Of a stretch of DNA of 64,000 nt, positions 21,038 to 31,925 are shown piece by piece. The stretch lies in contig JAJOHG010000039.1 in assembly GCA_021029095.1 (NCBI GenBank), positions 62,001-126,000 of the forward strand, in the 5' to 3' direction. The position numbers and the translations under genes are program-made. Positions within the stretch are counted from its first letter, which is position 1. Every line of letters begins with the position of its first letter. The stretch comes from Phellopilus nigrolimitatus. Its lineage: Eukaryota > Basidiomycota > Agaricomycetes > Hymenochaetales > Hymenochaetaceae. The notes beneath the pieces are model-generated. The model saw only the letters and a program-made list of their open reading frames with translations. It was not told the origin of the DNA and did no database searches.

Positions 21038-21394
21038 GATGGAGGTGTGTTGGAGTATAAGTTGAGATTATGATGAAGTGCAGGTATGGGTTGACTGTAT
21101 GTCGTATACGATCGGCCGCATGCTTTTTGAATTCGGAGTTTCAGCCACATGCCACAAACTGGCACGATCACGTGAGAACAATAGACAACGCGACTTCGAG
21201 TTTCACAACGCGTCTTTCCGCCACTATTTCTCAACCACGATCCCCCCAGTCACCGCGCTCTGCATTTTCGACGCGCACCAACCTTCAGTTGGTAAGTTGA
21301 CATCCAATTACTTGAACACCAACAACTAATGAAAAAATGACACTCCCCACCAGAAGGATACAACGCTGCTCGCTTGCTGACTCGGCGGTCCAAG
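21038..21394. promoter_or_regulatory. Shared divergent promoter, F-box 3 and FunK1
   Basis: Contains the family promoter block toward the F-box gene, ATCACGTGAG at 21169, and toward FunK1 a probable 5' UTR intron at 21292-21353 (GTAAGTT donor, CTAAT branch, CCAG acceptor). The mirrored region 52988-53350 has the same parts. Frame is not conserved upstream of the FunK1 ATG, supporting a non-coding leader. Confidence 0.6.
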
Positions 21395-23915
21395 ATGACG
21401 GTCCTCGACTCTGCGGACATCAAGAGAGACGAGGACTTCCACGAGAAATATCTTCGCATCGATCCGTCAAAGGTCGACTCGTCGGATGAGTTTAGCACTT
21501 TCTACAAAGAGAACATAGACCGTATGGTGGCTGTGGCGGACCAAAGCTACATGGGAGAGGGCACAGAACACGATTTATACGAACCGATTTTGAATATCCT
21601 CTCCCGCGTGAGCCATCGTGTCGCCCGTCAAATTAACATCAACGACGATGGTGAGAAACTCACATCTATATCTACTGCAGCCTCAACCCGTTATTCATAT
21701 CCTTGCACAGGTGACTGCATACTGTTTCAGCCGAGTCATTCGCATGCGGTAGAAGATGAGAGGAACGACACTGTTAACGAGCCAAATCTGGTGGCTGTAT
21801 GGGATAAGTTGAGTGCCGGCGAGGATGTGATTCACGATAAGACTACTAGGGCTCCTACGACCAAGAGCTGGAAGACGACTGAGCTCGTTTCCTTCGTCGA
21901 TGTCGAGCTTTTAAATCCTGAGCTATCTGACCGAGCAGCCGCGTACGCACGAGGCCTGCCTCGCGAGAGACCCGACATCGCCGGGCTCCTCTATATGACG
22001 TGCACCGCCGAAATCTTCCGCTGCTGCTGGTCAGACGCGTCGCGGCTTGTGTACTCGAAGCAATACGAGTGGGATAAGGACGTCCATCTCTTGTTCTACT
22101 TCTTGCACACGCTCTACGACGCCGTTGACGACCTGCCGCAGCGCGACCTCAGCATGCAGTTATCGAAGGAGGAGGACGGAAAGCTTACCTGGATCGTCAA
22201 GACCGCACAGGGCGAAATGGGAGCGGTCAGGCTGTTCTCGACACCTGCGTGGGGTAAACAGACATGGATACTTCAAAGTGGATCTTACATCATCAAGGAC
22301 CTTTGGCGGGTCAAGAAAATGTGTTTCACTGAGGACGCGGTCCTCGAGAAGATACACGAAGAGGGCTACGTTCCTGGCGTCGTCCATCCAGGCAGCTACG
22401 AGGAGGTGGCGGTTACAAAAGCCGACGGATCGCCCCAGAAGTTGGAGACTTCGAGGAAACATTCCGGAGTGATATTCTGTGGGACTTCAAACTTGCTGTG
22501 GCAGTACAAAGATGTGCCAGATAACTCGAGCAGCGGAACGAAAAGAATTGAAGATGAAGCTATCACACATGACGGAGAAGACGTCAAGGATTGTGACTCC
22601 ACTATCGAGAGCGTTCAGCCACACCATGAGGAGATGGAAAGTGGAGAGGCAGCCGACGATGTTGAGATTGGAAATGCGTCTGACGATGGCGATTCAGAAA
22701 TGGAAGATGACTATGCCAGCCAAGTGCACGAGCAAAAAATCCCTCAGAGAGCGAAAGTCAGGGAAATCCTAGAAAGCTATGGGGACGCGCTGGAGGAATG
22801 CACCTCACTCTTGCAGTTGCTGAAGATCGGCTTCGACATCGTCCATAGTAAGCAATTTCCCTTTTTTCTCTCCCGACCTTACTTACGCAGGCTAACTGCA
22901 TTCGCTTCGCTTTTTTCGGCTTTCAGTACACCAGTTCTGCGTGATGGACCGCGACTCATTGCATCGCGACATCAGCAAAAGCAATATCGTCATTAATCCA
23001 AAGCACAAACCGGACGACAACAAGAAGCAAAATCCAAAGGTCACGAAGTACATCGAACAGGTGTTGGATCCTACCCTGTGGGTCATATTTATTCACTTCG
23101 TTACGTTAAAATTTACTCAGACATGTCTTACAGCGAAAATGTGAAGGAAATTGCTATGTTGATTGACTGGGATAACGCGGCGCTGCTCGGATCGGGAACT
23201 CCTTTGACGGACATGACGGTGCGTGCTATACTTTCCTGGTCCCAAGCTTACTGCTAACGTTCCACAGGGGACTCCGATGTATATCGCGATTGCCGTCAGT
23301 ACTGGCTCGTTCACATCCGCTTCAGTCCAAACAAGAGCCGACTTTCCTGTTCTCGAGGGCGAAGCACGAGAGCTGTATATCGGAGCATATGGCGAAGATA
23401 GATACAGGTCTTACATTGATGAAGTGAACAATTCGTCTTTGTTTCTCAAGCACCCAGGCAAAAGGCAATTCGAGCACCTCCCATATCTTGACATGGAATC
23501 CGTCTTCTGGCTTTTCGCGCACCTTCTGTGCTGCGCCTGCGTAGGAAACGCAGACAAACCGACTTATGAATACAATCATTTTGCGGAAATCATGGAGCGC
23601 CAGGATCCTGGCAAGACTCTCGATAGGAGACTCGGGTTCTTATACGAGCCCGGCCTCGAGGAATGGGAGGGAAGACTCCATCCAAAGCTTAAACTTGTTG
23701 CCGGGATGCTGAGCGAAATGGCTTGGTACTTTAACACGCGATGGGTATACTGGAAAAACGATATCCCGGCAGACCACGCACACGAAATGATGAAGAGATT
23801 ATTCCTGGATAAGATCGTCCACGTGCGGAAGGAGGGCGACGTGACTATCAACCTGAAAAGAGCCCGCGAGCGCTGGCAGGATCCTGCGGAGTGTCTCCAA
23901 TTCCCTCTGGACTAG
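21395..23915 (+). CDS. FunK1-type fungal protein kinase, intact copy
   Basis: Predicted 758 residues; exons 21395-21650, 21711-22847, 22927-23077, 23134-23218, 23268-23915. FunK1 kinases are a fungal family expanded in Agaricomycetes, distantly related to aminoglycoside-type kinases. Seen: catalytic HRDIS at 477-481 followed by SNIV, and a metal-binding IDWDNA at 525-530 in place of DFG, both typical of the family. An acidic linker (residues about 380-440) precedes the catalytic core. The C-terminus carries PADHAHEMMKRLF. ATG 21395 was chosen because conservation with the copy at 50450-52987 begins there. Function in mushrooms is unknown; links to development have been proposed for the family. 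Confidence 0.85.
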
Positions 23916-24655
23916 GAGCGGTCACGTCTCACCGATGGTTCAGCGCAAGTAAAAGTCCCATTACCGTCTATAACATCGGTATATGGGACCCATGTATCAG
24001 GGAGCAGCGTCGACATATTCGGTGTGGCTCAGTCAAACGACAATTTATCTTATCGGATGAATACCTGATTTGTTTCTGTCTCTGTCATTTTCTCTACTAC
24101 GTACTATTAAATTAGTGTTTAACTTTTTTTTTTTGTATAACGGAAAGGAAAGAGCGTTCCCATTGACCCAGTCAGCCACAATATGTCTTACTTGATCGAC
24201 AACTGGATTCTCTTCATCTCGCTTGCTACTCGGCTGAATTTTTAGTTTGCTTATGTCGACGACGAGCCAGAAAATTAAATTCCGGATTGTTCCCTCCAGT
24301 CCAAAGACTGGACATCCGCAACTGACTGTACACACCAAGTGTCAAACCACGTGACTATGGAAACGCGTCAATGATCGACGCGGGATCGACGATTGAGCGC
24401 GCTTCCTCGCTGCACGAGTCAGCCAACCTTTAGCTATGTTTTAACGGATGGGAAAGTGGGTAACTGGAAGTTACCTAATCTTATTGACTTTCCTCTCACC
24501 AAAAAGTTTAGACAAGTCGTTGCAGCCGAGCGGAGCATGACGTCATGCGCAACGTCGGTCTCCGCGTCCATACATACTGATCAAGCGTTTATTCATCTGC
24601 TTGCTTACTGATTACTTAGCAGTATGACACGGGGGATACACCATTAGCAATCCTG
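23916..24655. other. Spacer between FunK1 and oxygenase 2
   Basis: Aligns reversed with 49690-50449 in arm 2, including the CTCCAGTCCAAAGACTGGAC palindrome-like block near 24295 and a CACGTGACTATGG site near 24350. A shorter extra segment follows in arm 2. No gene supported. Confidence 0.6.
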
Positions 24656-24663
24656 TATATAAA
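24656..24663 (+). promoter_or_regulatory. TATA box of oxygenase 2
   Basis: TATATAAA, 73 bp before the ATG at 24729; matches the position in the paralogues. Confidence 0.65.
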
Positions 24664-24728
24664 CTCGCCCTCTGTGTGCTCCAAGCCTCACAGATCTCCA
24701 GTCCGCAACGAACTCCACACACCCAGCC

Positions 24729-25674
24729 ATGTCCGACACCGTGAAAGCCACCCTCAGCTACTTCACCCCGCCGTCCGACGGCGCGCGGCCCTACCAGTAC
24801 ATCGACGCCGACCCCACGACGGGCGAGCGCGCGCGCAACTACGAGTTGCGCCCGCACGCGGTCGAGATCGAGAACCTGCGCGGCAAGGAGGATGCCGTCG
24901 CGCTCGACACCGCCGGCTTCCAGTTCTTCAAGGCAGCGGCGCGGCACACAACCTTCGAAAACGAAAAGGAGGTCGAGAAAGAATACTACCCCGAGAGTGC
25001 CGCGCTACTGAAGCGCCTCACTGGTGCCAGCCGCGTCGTGCTCTTCGACCACAGTAAGCCGCGCCCGGTCGCACACTCCCCTGCTTCCCTTACATACCTA
25101 TAACCCGCCCCGCAGCGATCCGCCGCAACCGTCCGGGCGAAGTCGACTCAGGCCCGCAGAAGCGCCAGCCCGCGGCGCACGTGCACGTCGACCAGACGCG
25201 CCAGTCCGCCGTTGCGCGCGTGCACCGGCACCTACCGCCCGGCGACGCGCCCGCTCTCCTCCAGGGCCGCTTCCAGATAATCAACCTCTGGCGGCCAATC
25301 GCTCACCCCGCGCTCGACTTCCCTCTCGCGCTGTGCGACTACCGCACCGTCGACGCCGCGCGCGACCTTGTGCCCACGACGCTCAAGTACGCGGACCACG
25401 ACGGCGAGACGTACAGCGTGAAGCACAGCCCGGAACACAGGTGGAAGTACCTGCGGGGCATGGGCACGGACGAGGTCCTGCTCATCAAGTGGTGCGTCCC
25501 GCCAGGGCCGCTAGAAAGCGGCGCATTTGCTCACTCGTTTGCAGCTTCGACTCGATCGACGACGGGAGCGTCGCGGTGCACACGCCGCACACCGCGTTCG
25601 TCGACCCCACGACGCCACCCGACGCGCCCCTGCGCCAGTCCATCGAGCTCCGCGCGCTAGTCTTCTACGACTAA
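24729..25674 (+). CDS. AsaB/CmcJ-like non-heme iron oxygenase 2
   Basis: Predicted 276 residues; exons 24729-25053, 25116-25491, 25545-25674, with the same intron positions and exon lengths (325, 376, 130) as the two paralogues. Putative iron ligands HVD (132-134) and H249 are kept. Codons are strongly GC-ended, more so than in oxygenase 1. Intron 1 (62 nt) is unrelated in sequence to that of copies 1 and 3, whereas intron 2 is nearly identical to that of copy 3. It stands downstream of the FunK1 gene in the same orientation, about 0.8 kb away. Confidence 0.85.
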
Positions 25675-26349
25675 ATGACACTGTACATGTAAAGCAGCTT
25701 CGTTCCGTGTTGATGCAATCTTTGGATGTTCCTGAGCTGTAAAGTCATAATTCGGCCTAATAAACACAATATGCTGTGTCTCGAGATCAATGTCTGGGCC
25801 ACAGTTGAGCTTCTAATCCTGCAATAACAATGACGATATGGTCAAAGAATTCGCCGACCGTCCAGCCGTGCCTGTTCTCGTCGTCCGCGAGCCAAATTGC
25901 ACAAAGCGAAGTTCACCTGGAATTCGCGGACCGTATTTTCCTTTTAATAGTGAAATGCATGGCCACCTTTTCCTGCAAAGCAAGGAAAGCGGGAGTTCGG
26001 GTCATGATCTAGAGCGAGATATGTGAGTCTAAGGCCCCGCATCGTATTTACGGATTACGGCCGTATCTTTATCGCGGTCCTGGTGAGGAGCCCTTACTTA
26101 TTGTCGAAGAACAGGGATATCTGGCTTATAAGATGAATTCGTTTAGCTTTGTTATCATATGTACATTTATACTCGGAAAGAAAACTTACCAGTGTGTCGT
26201 AGACTCGTCGAATCATACACGTACGATCCGTACCGTCAGCAGCGCATTTGCCGGTCGCTTGCCTAATGTGGAATGTTCACAGTCAGATTACAGTAAACTG
26301 GAAGGTCGTGTACCTACTTGATATGGTAGTCAGAATAGTATTATTATTG
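25675..26349. other. Oxygenase 2 downstream spacer
   Basis: Reversed match to 46780-47443 in arm 2 over nearly its whole length (for example GACGGTACGGATCGTACGTG in arm 2). No gene; short open frames here are not conserved as frames. Confidence 0.6.
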
Positions 26350-26415
26350 CTATTTCGGAATAGTTGGTACGGCACGTGATCGACGCTCCTGAAAAACCGG
26401 CTCAGGCTCTATCAT

Positions 26416-27102
26416 TGAGGGGAGGCAATCCCTGCCAAAAGAGTGTGCACGCTTTGTAATCTGACAAATGATCGGCACTTCCCAATTTAAGAAATCCCAG
26501 TGGCAAAGGCCTACAGATGGACAACTTGACGCAATTCCGCCACTCCTTGCTGACTTTTAATTTTTTTAAGTAATAAAATTGTATTTTAAGGCTATATATA
26601 CAATAATCACTTGATATAATGTAGCTTGGTTATAAGGAAAAATTTGTAGCAAAGAAAAGAGCAGGTGAGCGCATTTTCGGTTGTCACGTGATCTCAGCGC
26701 ACGCAGAAATCGCCGCGCATACATGCAAATGCGCAGAACGATTTTTTGAGCTCAATTCTCCACCTTTCCGCACGATTTAAGCTGGAAAATACTCGGGTGA
26801 TATGGGGCTGGGAGGTCTATTTTGTCGATTTTCTAATTTCGCCCTCAAAATGTCAGAACAGCCATGTAAGACCACTGTTCTGAAACTTTGAGGGAGAAAG
26901 TAAAGAATCGACAAAATAGACCTCCCAGCCCCATATCACCCGAGTATTGTCCAGCTTACTTCGTGCGGAAAGGTGGAGAATTGAGCTCAAAAAATCGTTC
27001 TGTAACTTTTCTTTCACTCATGAGCCGCAAAAATTCCATTTTTGGTAGACATGTAAACAACTACAAATGCACACTCTTTTGGCAGGCGTTGCCTCCCCCC
27101 CA
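26416..27102. mobile_element. Element B, copy 1: 687-bp hairpin MITE
   Basis: Ends TGAGGGGAGGCAA...TTGCCTCCCCCCCA, flanked by CTATCAT on both sides (26409-26415 and 27103-27109). The interior is a long inverted repeat, arms about 26734-26866 and 26871-27001, with a loop of only a few bases. The same element, also 687 bp and in the opposite orientation, sits at 41512-42198 with a different 7-bp duplication. No coding sequence. The superfamily is uncertain; 7 bp (or 8 with one mismatch) is nearest to hAT-like. Confidence 0.85.
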
Positions 27103-27268
27103 CTATCATTCACATTTTTAACGATTGCTTTGCACACGCATATAAATTTCTTTGTTATTGGTTTTTTACAAGTCAAATGCCATTTGTCTGGCAAACATTG
27201 AAGGTATTATGGATTATATACTTCGCAGACAGCTTTTGAGGAGCATCGATCACGTTCCGCGTCAACTA

Positions 27269-27672
27269 CAGGTGGGTGTAGAAAGTCTACGGCCCCCCTA
27301 CATAAGGAAGGTGGTTCCCGCCCGCGTCCCGCACACCCATCAGTGTTCTCCGTTGTCATTCACCACTGCCTACGGCATACCGCCAGCTCAAGTCTTTTTA
27401 AAATGCATTGTATATTATGTAGAATCGCTTTTTCGGACTACAACCTAACTCACGTGACAGAAGCGGAAAGCAAACGGTGCAACCTCGAATTGACCGTGTA
27501 TATCATACTATATGTTGTATTTTCATCATATATGTCCGAAAAGAAGTTTTGCGCAGTTAGACGTTCCCTGTAGCCTTTTCTTAGATGAATGCGACGATGT
27601 GGATGTGCAGGCAATGCAAACGGGAGCCACCTTCCTTATTTAGGGGGGCCGTAGACTTTCTACACCCACCTG
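27269..27672. mobile_element. Element C, copy 2: 404-bp TA-flanked MITE
   Basis: Starts CAGGTGGGTGTAGAAAGTCT and ends with the complement; inverted ends are about 50 bp. TA precedes (27267-27268) and follows (27673-27674). In arm 2 the same site is uninterrupted (GTTGACGCGG near 45739 in reverse), with a single TA, so the TA is a target duplication. Non-coding. Confidence 0.9.
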
Positions 27673-27863
27673 TATTCCGAAAATAGTAAATCAAATCGAC
27701 ACTTCGCCTTTCTTCCTTCTTCTTCCTTCGACAATCTCCAACGATGATTCCGATCAAACCGTACGTTGCAAGCGCTCGTAGCTAACGCTCGATATCTCCA
27801 TAATCTGTGCCGGCTTGATCAAACGAGCTCTATCTGTACCGCTTCAGCAGATTCGAGGCGAGG

Positions 27864-29228
27864 CTAGAAATAAACGCTGCGCAACTTAGCGAGTATACCC
27901 AGATGCTGGCGGACCGACGCATCCTTAGGATCCAGAACCCTACGCAAGTAATCCCCGACGACAACTCGTCGCAGCTCCATGATCTCCAAGTGTGGTGCGG
28001 CGCGCAGAATGCTCAAAATGCGGTCGTCATTAGCACGAGACGATTTGGCGATGTTAGGCGAGTGGACGGGATGCGCGAGGATGAGCCTGGTCAGCGGAGC
28101 TTGTGAGCGAAGCAGGAGAGCGTCGATGCCCGCCCATGCGTCGGGAAGCTCTGCGTCTAATTCGAACTGCATACAAACAAGTCCTGGAAGTTCGAAATTA
28201 TCTAGAATATGGCGTCTCATTCCTGCAAGCGTGTATGTGAATTTGAAATACACTTCTTGAAGGCTCTGTAAACGCAAATCTGTCGTAGCCGGTACAATCA
28301 TCAACGGTGGCGGGAAGCGTGCGAAAGCGAAGCCGTAGGTCAGTTTCTTCAGTTTGGGGGAAAGGCGTAGAAGCTGCTTCAGATTGGTCCATTGCCGTGA
28401 GAGTTCAGAGTAGGTTCCAAAGAGCATAACAGTCAAGGAAACTAATTGTGTTTGAACATGCAGAGGTCGCCCAATGGTTCTGATATAAGCAAATGTTGCA
28501 AGATTAGGCATGCTTTTCCCTCCTATATCAATGCTGAAATTAGACGAGCACGCAAAATGCAGCCTTCTAAGTCTGGGAAAATCCCTTATGCATATGTCCT
28601 CCCGGACATAGCCCGAAGGCGCAGGGAAGTGGATGTATAGGTCGAGTTGTTCTAGCCGAGTTCCGTGTTTGAAGACGGTCTCATTAACGATAGAGGATAT
28701 GATCCCGTAGTCCCTTATGCTGCACGTATGCCCTTTATCAACGAGGTCGCATGACCCTATGATGACCTGTAAATTTGCGTTCCGTGACCTGTTGAGAAAT
28801 TCGCGCCACCACCTTTCCACCAGCCCCAGATTCACTGTTTCGTCCTCGGCCGTGCGGAGGGATGTCCCGTCGAAGTAAAAGCCAGTCAGCATGATTCCAA
28901 AATTTGCCCACAGGCTGGAGAAGGACAGAGCGACGAGCCTCCACTGATGGTTGACTTGAGATACGGCCACGGGTGCGATCCTCGTGAATGAGACGACACC
29001 AAAATCGGTGTATGCGAAGTGCGAGAATATATGGAGCAAGACTTCGGAAATGGCGAGGGCTCTGTGAAAGGAAAATGAAGCTGGCTTGTAGTGGGCCTGG
29101 ATGAGAGTAGTCACTAAAGGTTGAGATTCGGGAGAGGCGGACTCGATGTTCGGATGATTTTCAAGTCTGGGCCGGACACGTCGCTCACGGTCCTCGATAA
29201 TTTCCTCGGCAGCTTTTCTTGAAAGCAT
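27864..29228 (-). CDS. F-box protein, paralogue 4 (arm 1 partner of F-box 6)
   Basis: Predicted 454 residues, one exon, ATG at 29228. F-box near residues 50-107. Ends KLRSVYF at a TAG; the sequence beyond still encodes the family tail PRLKSAEAAQ in frame, so the stop is a relatively recent truncation, and the arm 2 partner shares it. Partner proteins differ at roughly ten positions over about 400 residues, plus a short dissimilar patch before the F-box (ESQPLVTT here). Confidence 0.8.
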   Translation of the reverse strand: MLSRKAAEEIIEDRERRVRPRLENHPNIESASPESQPLVTTLIQAHYKPASFSFHRALAISEVLLHIFSHFAYTDFGVVSFTRIAPVAVSQVNHQWRLVALSFSSLWANFGIMLTGFYFDGTSLRTAEDETVNLGLVERWWREFLNRSRNANLQVIIGSCDLVDKGHTCSIRDYGIISSIVNETVFKHGTRLEQLDLYIHFPAPSGYVREDICIRDFPRLRRLHFACSSNFSIDIGGKSMPNLATFAYIRTIGRPLHVQTQLVSLTVMLFGTYSELSRQWTNLKQLLRLSPKLKKLTYGFAFARFPPPLMIVPATTDLRLQSLQEVYFKFTYTLAGMRRHILDNFELPGLVCMQFELDAELPDAWAGIDALLLRSQAPLTRLILAHPVHSPNIAKSSRANDDRILSILRAAPHLEIMELRRVVVGDYLRRVLDPKDASVRQHLGILAKLRSVYF

Positions 29229-29723
29229 TATGGAAGAGTTGGAGTATAAGCTGTGCCTATGCTGAAGTGCAGGTGGACGTTGAAAGTCTATGTCACATGC
29301 GATCGGCCGCACTTCCTTTGAACTCGGAGTCTCAGCCACATGATGATGTCACGTGATTCACGCCGCTTGGTCAGTTCCTTCCCTTCCAAAATTTAAATGT
29401 TATCATCTCCTTTGCATAACAAAGAAATCGGGAAATCGCGTTGTGGACTAACGGGTGACATACCATCCGGGAAATTGCGAAGGAAATTCTGCCACGAATT
29501 GAAACGAGAGACGCAATTGCCTGTGATTTTATAAATATTCCGCCGTGTTCAGGAACTCAGTATGCACAATGGGAAACAAAAATCATATCTAAATCAAATC
29601 AAAACTTCTCCCTTCTCCATTCTTTCTTCCTCCTTCGTCAATCTCCAACGATATTGACGGTCATTTGTGCGTTGAAAATGCTCGTGCTCCCCCACACTAT
29701 AGCCGTGGTCTAAGCTGGCTTGA
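29229..29723. other. F-box 4 promoter and F-box 5 3' flank
   Basis: Promoter block with CACGTGATTC near 29348, then the F-box 3' flank repeat. Mirrors 43719-44181. Confidence 0.6.
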
Positions 29724-31160
29724 TCAAGCAAGTACTATCTGTGCCATTTCAGCAGAGTCGAGGCGAGGCGCGATATCAGCGCTGCGCAACTTAGGGAGCA
29801 CACCCAGATTCTGACGGACAGATGCATCCGCAGGATCCAGAACGCGGCGCAAGTAGTCCCCGATATCAATTCGTCGTAGAACCACGTTCTCTAAGTGTGG
29901 TGTCGCGCGCAGAATACTCAGAATGCAGTCGTCATTAGCGCGAGGCGATTTGGCAATGTCGGGCGAAGAGCTGACATGCGTGAGGATGAGTGTCTTCAGC
30001 GGTGCCCGTGAGCGAAGCAGGAGAGCGTCGATGCCCGCCCATGCGTCGGGCAGCTCTGCGTCTATTTCGCACCTGAGACAAAGAAGTCCTGGGAGTTCGT
30101 AATCATCCAGAATACGTTGTGTCAGTCCTGGATACGGGCTTCTGAGTTTGAAATGCGCTTTTTTAAGGGCCCGAAAACGCATCTTTTCCCTAGCTAATCC
30201 AATCATTGACAACGGTGGGAAGCGTGTGAAAGTGAAAGTACACGACATCTTCCTCAGATAGTACGGGGAACGGTGTAGGAGCTGCTTAAAATTGATACAT
30301 ATCCGTGAGATTTCACGATGGAGTCCAGTGACATCAATCGACAAGGTGCCCAATCGTGTTTGGGGAACTTGGATAGCTTGGAGCCTCAGAGGATGCCGAT
30401 TGGAACCAGTGAAATCGAGCTCTGTAAGATTGGGCATGCTTTCCGGGCGTATATCAGCACTCAAATTAGGCGAGCCCGCATAACGCAGCCACTTAAGTCT
30501 GGGCATATCCTTTATACACAGGCCCTTCTCAAGATGTTCTGAAGGCGGATAAAAGAGAAAGCACAGTTGGAGTCGCTCTAATCGACTTCCGTGTTTGAGG
30601 ACCGTCTCGTCAATGATAGAGCGTATAATCAGGTAGTTTTCCAAGCTGCACGTATTCCCGCTCATCGAGGTGTCCCAAGATCCGATGATGACCGTCAAAT
30701 CTGCGTTTCGTGACCTGTCAAGAAAACGATTCCACCACTTTTCCACCAGCACCAGGTTCACTATTTCGCCCTCGGCCGTACGAAGGGATATCCCGTCGAA
30801 GTAAGAGCCACTCATCATGAATCCAAAGCTTGCCCACAGGCGGGAAAAGGAAAGGGCGACGATTCTCCACTGGTGGTTGACTTGAGATACGGCCACGGGT
30901 GCGACCCTCTTGAATGAGACGACGCCAAGATCGGTGTATGTGAAGTATGAGAATATCTGGAGCAAGACTTCGGAAATCGCAAGGGCTCTATGAGAGGAGA
31001 ATTTAGCGGGCTTGTAGTGGGTCTGGATAAAAGTGCTCTCATCCGCCATTGAAGACTGGGATGAGGGAGAGGCGGACTCGGTGATCGGATACTCTTCAAG
31101 TCTGGGCCGAACACGCCGCTCTTGGTCCTCGGCAATATTGCTGTTGATTCTAGATAGCAT
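29724..31160 (-). CDS. F-box protein, paralogue 5 (arm 1 partner of F-box 7)
   Basis: Predicted 478 residues, one exon, F-box at 58-115 (SHRALAISE to LWASF). Full-length tail (AEMAQIVLA). Closely similar to F-box 7 for most of its length but not in the block after the F-box, where this copy reads SGSYFDGISLRTAEGEIVN, like F-box 8, and F-box 7 reads like F-box 2. Confidence 0.8.
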   Translation of the reverse strand: MLSRINSNIAEDQERRVRPRLEEYPITESASPSSQSSMADESTFIQTHYKPAKFSSHRALAISEVLLQIFSYFTYTDLGVVSFKRVAPVAVSQVNHQWRIVALSFSRLWASFGFMMSGSYFDGISLRTAEGEIVNLVLVEKWWNRFLDRSRNADLTVIIGSWDTSMSGNTCSLENYLIIRSIIDETVLKHGSRLERLQLCFLFYPPSEHLEKGLCIKDMPRLKWLRYAGSPNLSADIRPESMPNLTELDFTGSNRHPLRLQAIQVPQTRLGTLSIDVTGLHREISRICINFKQLLHRSPYYLRKMSCTFTFTRFPPLSMIGLAREKMRFRALKKAHFKLRSPYPGLTQRILDDYELPGLLCLRCEIDAELPDAWAGIDALLLRSRAPLKTLILTHVSSSPDIAKSPRANDDCILSILRATPHLENVVLRRIDIGDYLRRVLDPADASVRQNLGVLPKLRSADIAPRLDSAEMAQIVLA

Positions 31161-31325
31161 GATGGATATGTGCTGCAGTATGAGTTGTGCCTATGCTGAA
31201 GTGCAGGTGGGCGTTGACAGTAAGTTGCATACGATCACGCATTTTTAACTCGGAGTTTCAGCCACATGCCACAAACTCCCACGTAATTTGACCAGCCGCA
31301 TCCTCTGGCTTAGACCTCTGCATTA

Positions 31326-31923
31326 GGGGGCCTCAAAGTTGAGCTTGAGAATCTCAAGCTCAAGCTCAAGTCTCAAGTTCCTGCCTAATTGGGCTCCTGC
31401 CCAGTTGGGTCGATTCAGGGTGTGATGGAAGGCAAAAACGGCACGTCGGCTTCGGCGCTCAGACAACAGGTGCCCGGTGCTTGGTCAGTGCGCAGTCGAC
31501 CACCGGAAACCTTTTAGGGTGCGCTAGGGTTATAGAGTTGTCTTGTCAATGTGTAACAATCTTCTCCTGTGTTCTGAAAAATATATATTGTCATGCACTT
31601 GCTAGGTATAATAGTCCTATGTAGACATCATGAGGTCAGAAAGAGGTAGTTGTTTCAAAATAGCAAAATGTAGTGAGAGAAGAGACCATATTACAAATTC
31701 GAGGGTTTGTTGATTGTAGCCCTAGCGCACCCGAAAAGGTTGCCGGCGGTCGACTGCGCACTGACCAAGCACCGGGCACCTGTTGTCCGAGCGCCGAAGC
31801 CGACGTGCCGTTTTTGCCTTCCATCACACCCTGAGTTGACCCAACTGGGCAGGAGCCCAATTAGGCAGGAACTTGAGACTTGAGCTTGAGTTTGAGATTC
31901 TCAAGCTCAACTTTGAGCCCCCC
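31326..31923. mobile_element. Element E: 598-bp element with about 205-bp inverted ends
   Basis: Left arm about 31326-31530, right arm about 31719-31923, nearly perfect complements (GGGGGCCTCAAAGTTGAGCT at the left tip). TA flanks on both sides (31324-31325, 31924-31925). The middle of about 190 bp is AT-rich and non-coding. It splits the upstream region of F-box 5 and is absent from the matching place in arm 2. Foldback-type element, no transposase. Confidence 0.85.
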
Positions 31924-31925
31924 TA

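Larger units (their letters stand above)
26350..27686. mobile_element. Element A, arm 1 copy, interrupted by elements B and C
   Basis: Inverted ends CTATTTCGGAATAGT (26350) and its complement (to 27686), as in the uninterrupted 243-bp copy at 45723-45965. Element B splits it at 26416-27102 and element C at 27269-27672. Removing B, C and one copy of each target duplication restores a sequence co-linear with the arm 2 copy. Confidence 0.8.

Noticed and set aside
21078..21329. Upstream coding exon for the FunK1 gene
   Set aside because: The frame is open in arm 1, but in arm 2 it has a stop and a shifted frame, and most of it is promoter block; a 5' UTR with intron fits better.
26888..27121. 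Short frames inside element B, and in E at 31636-31860
   Set aside because: They overlap inverted-repeat arms and are not conserved between copies.
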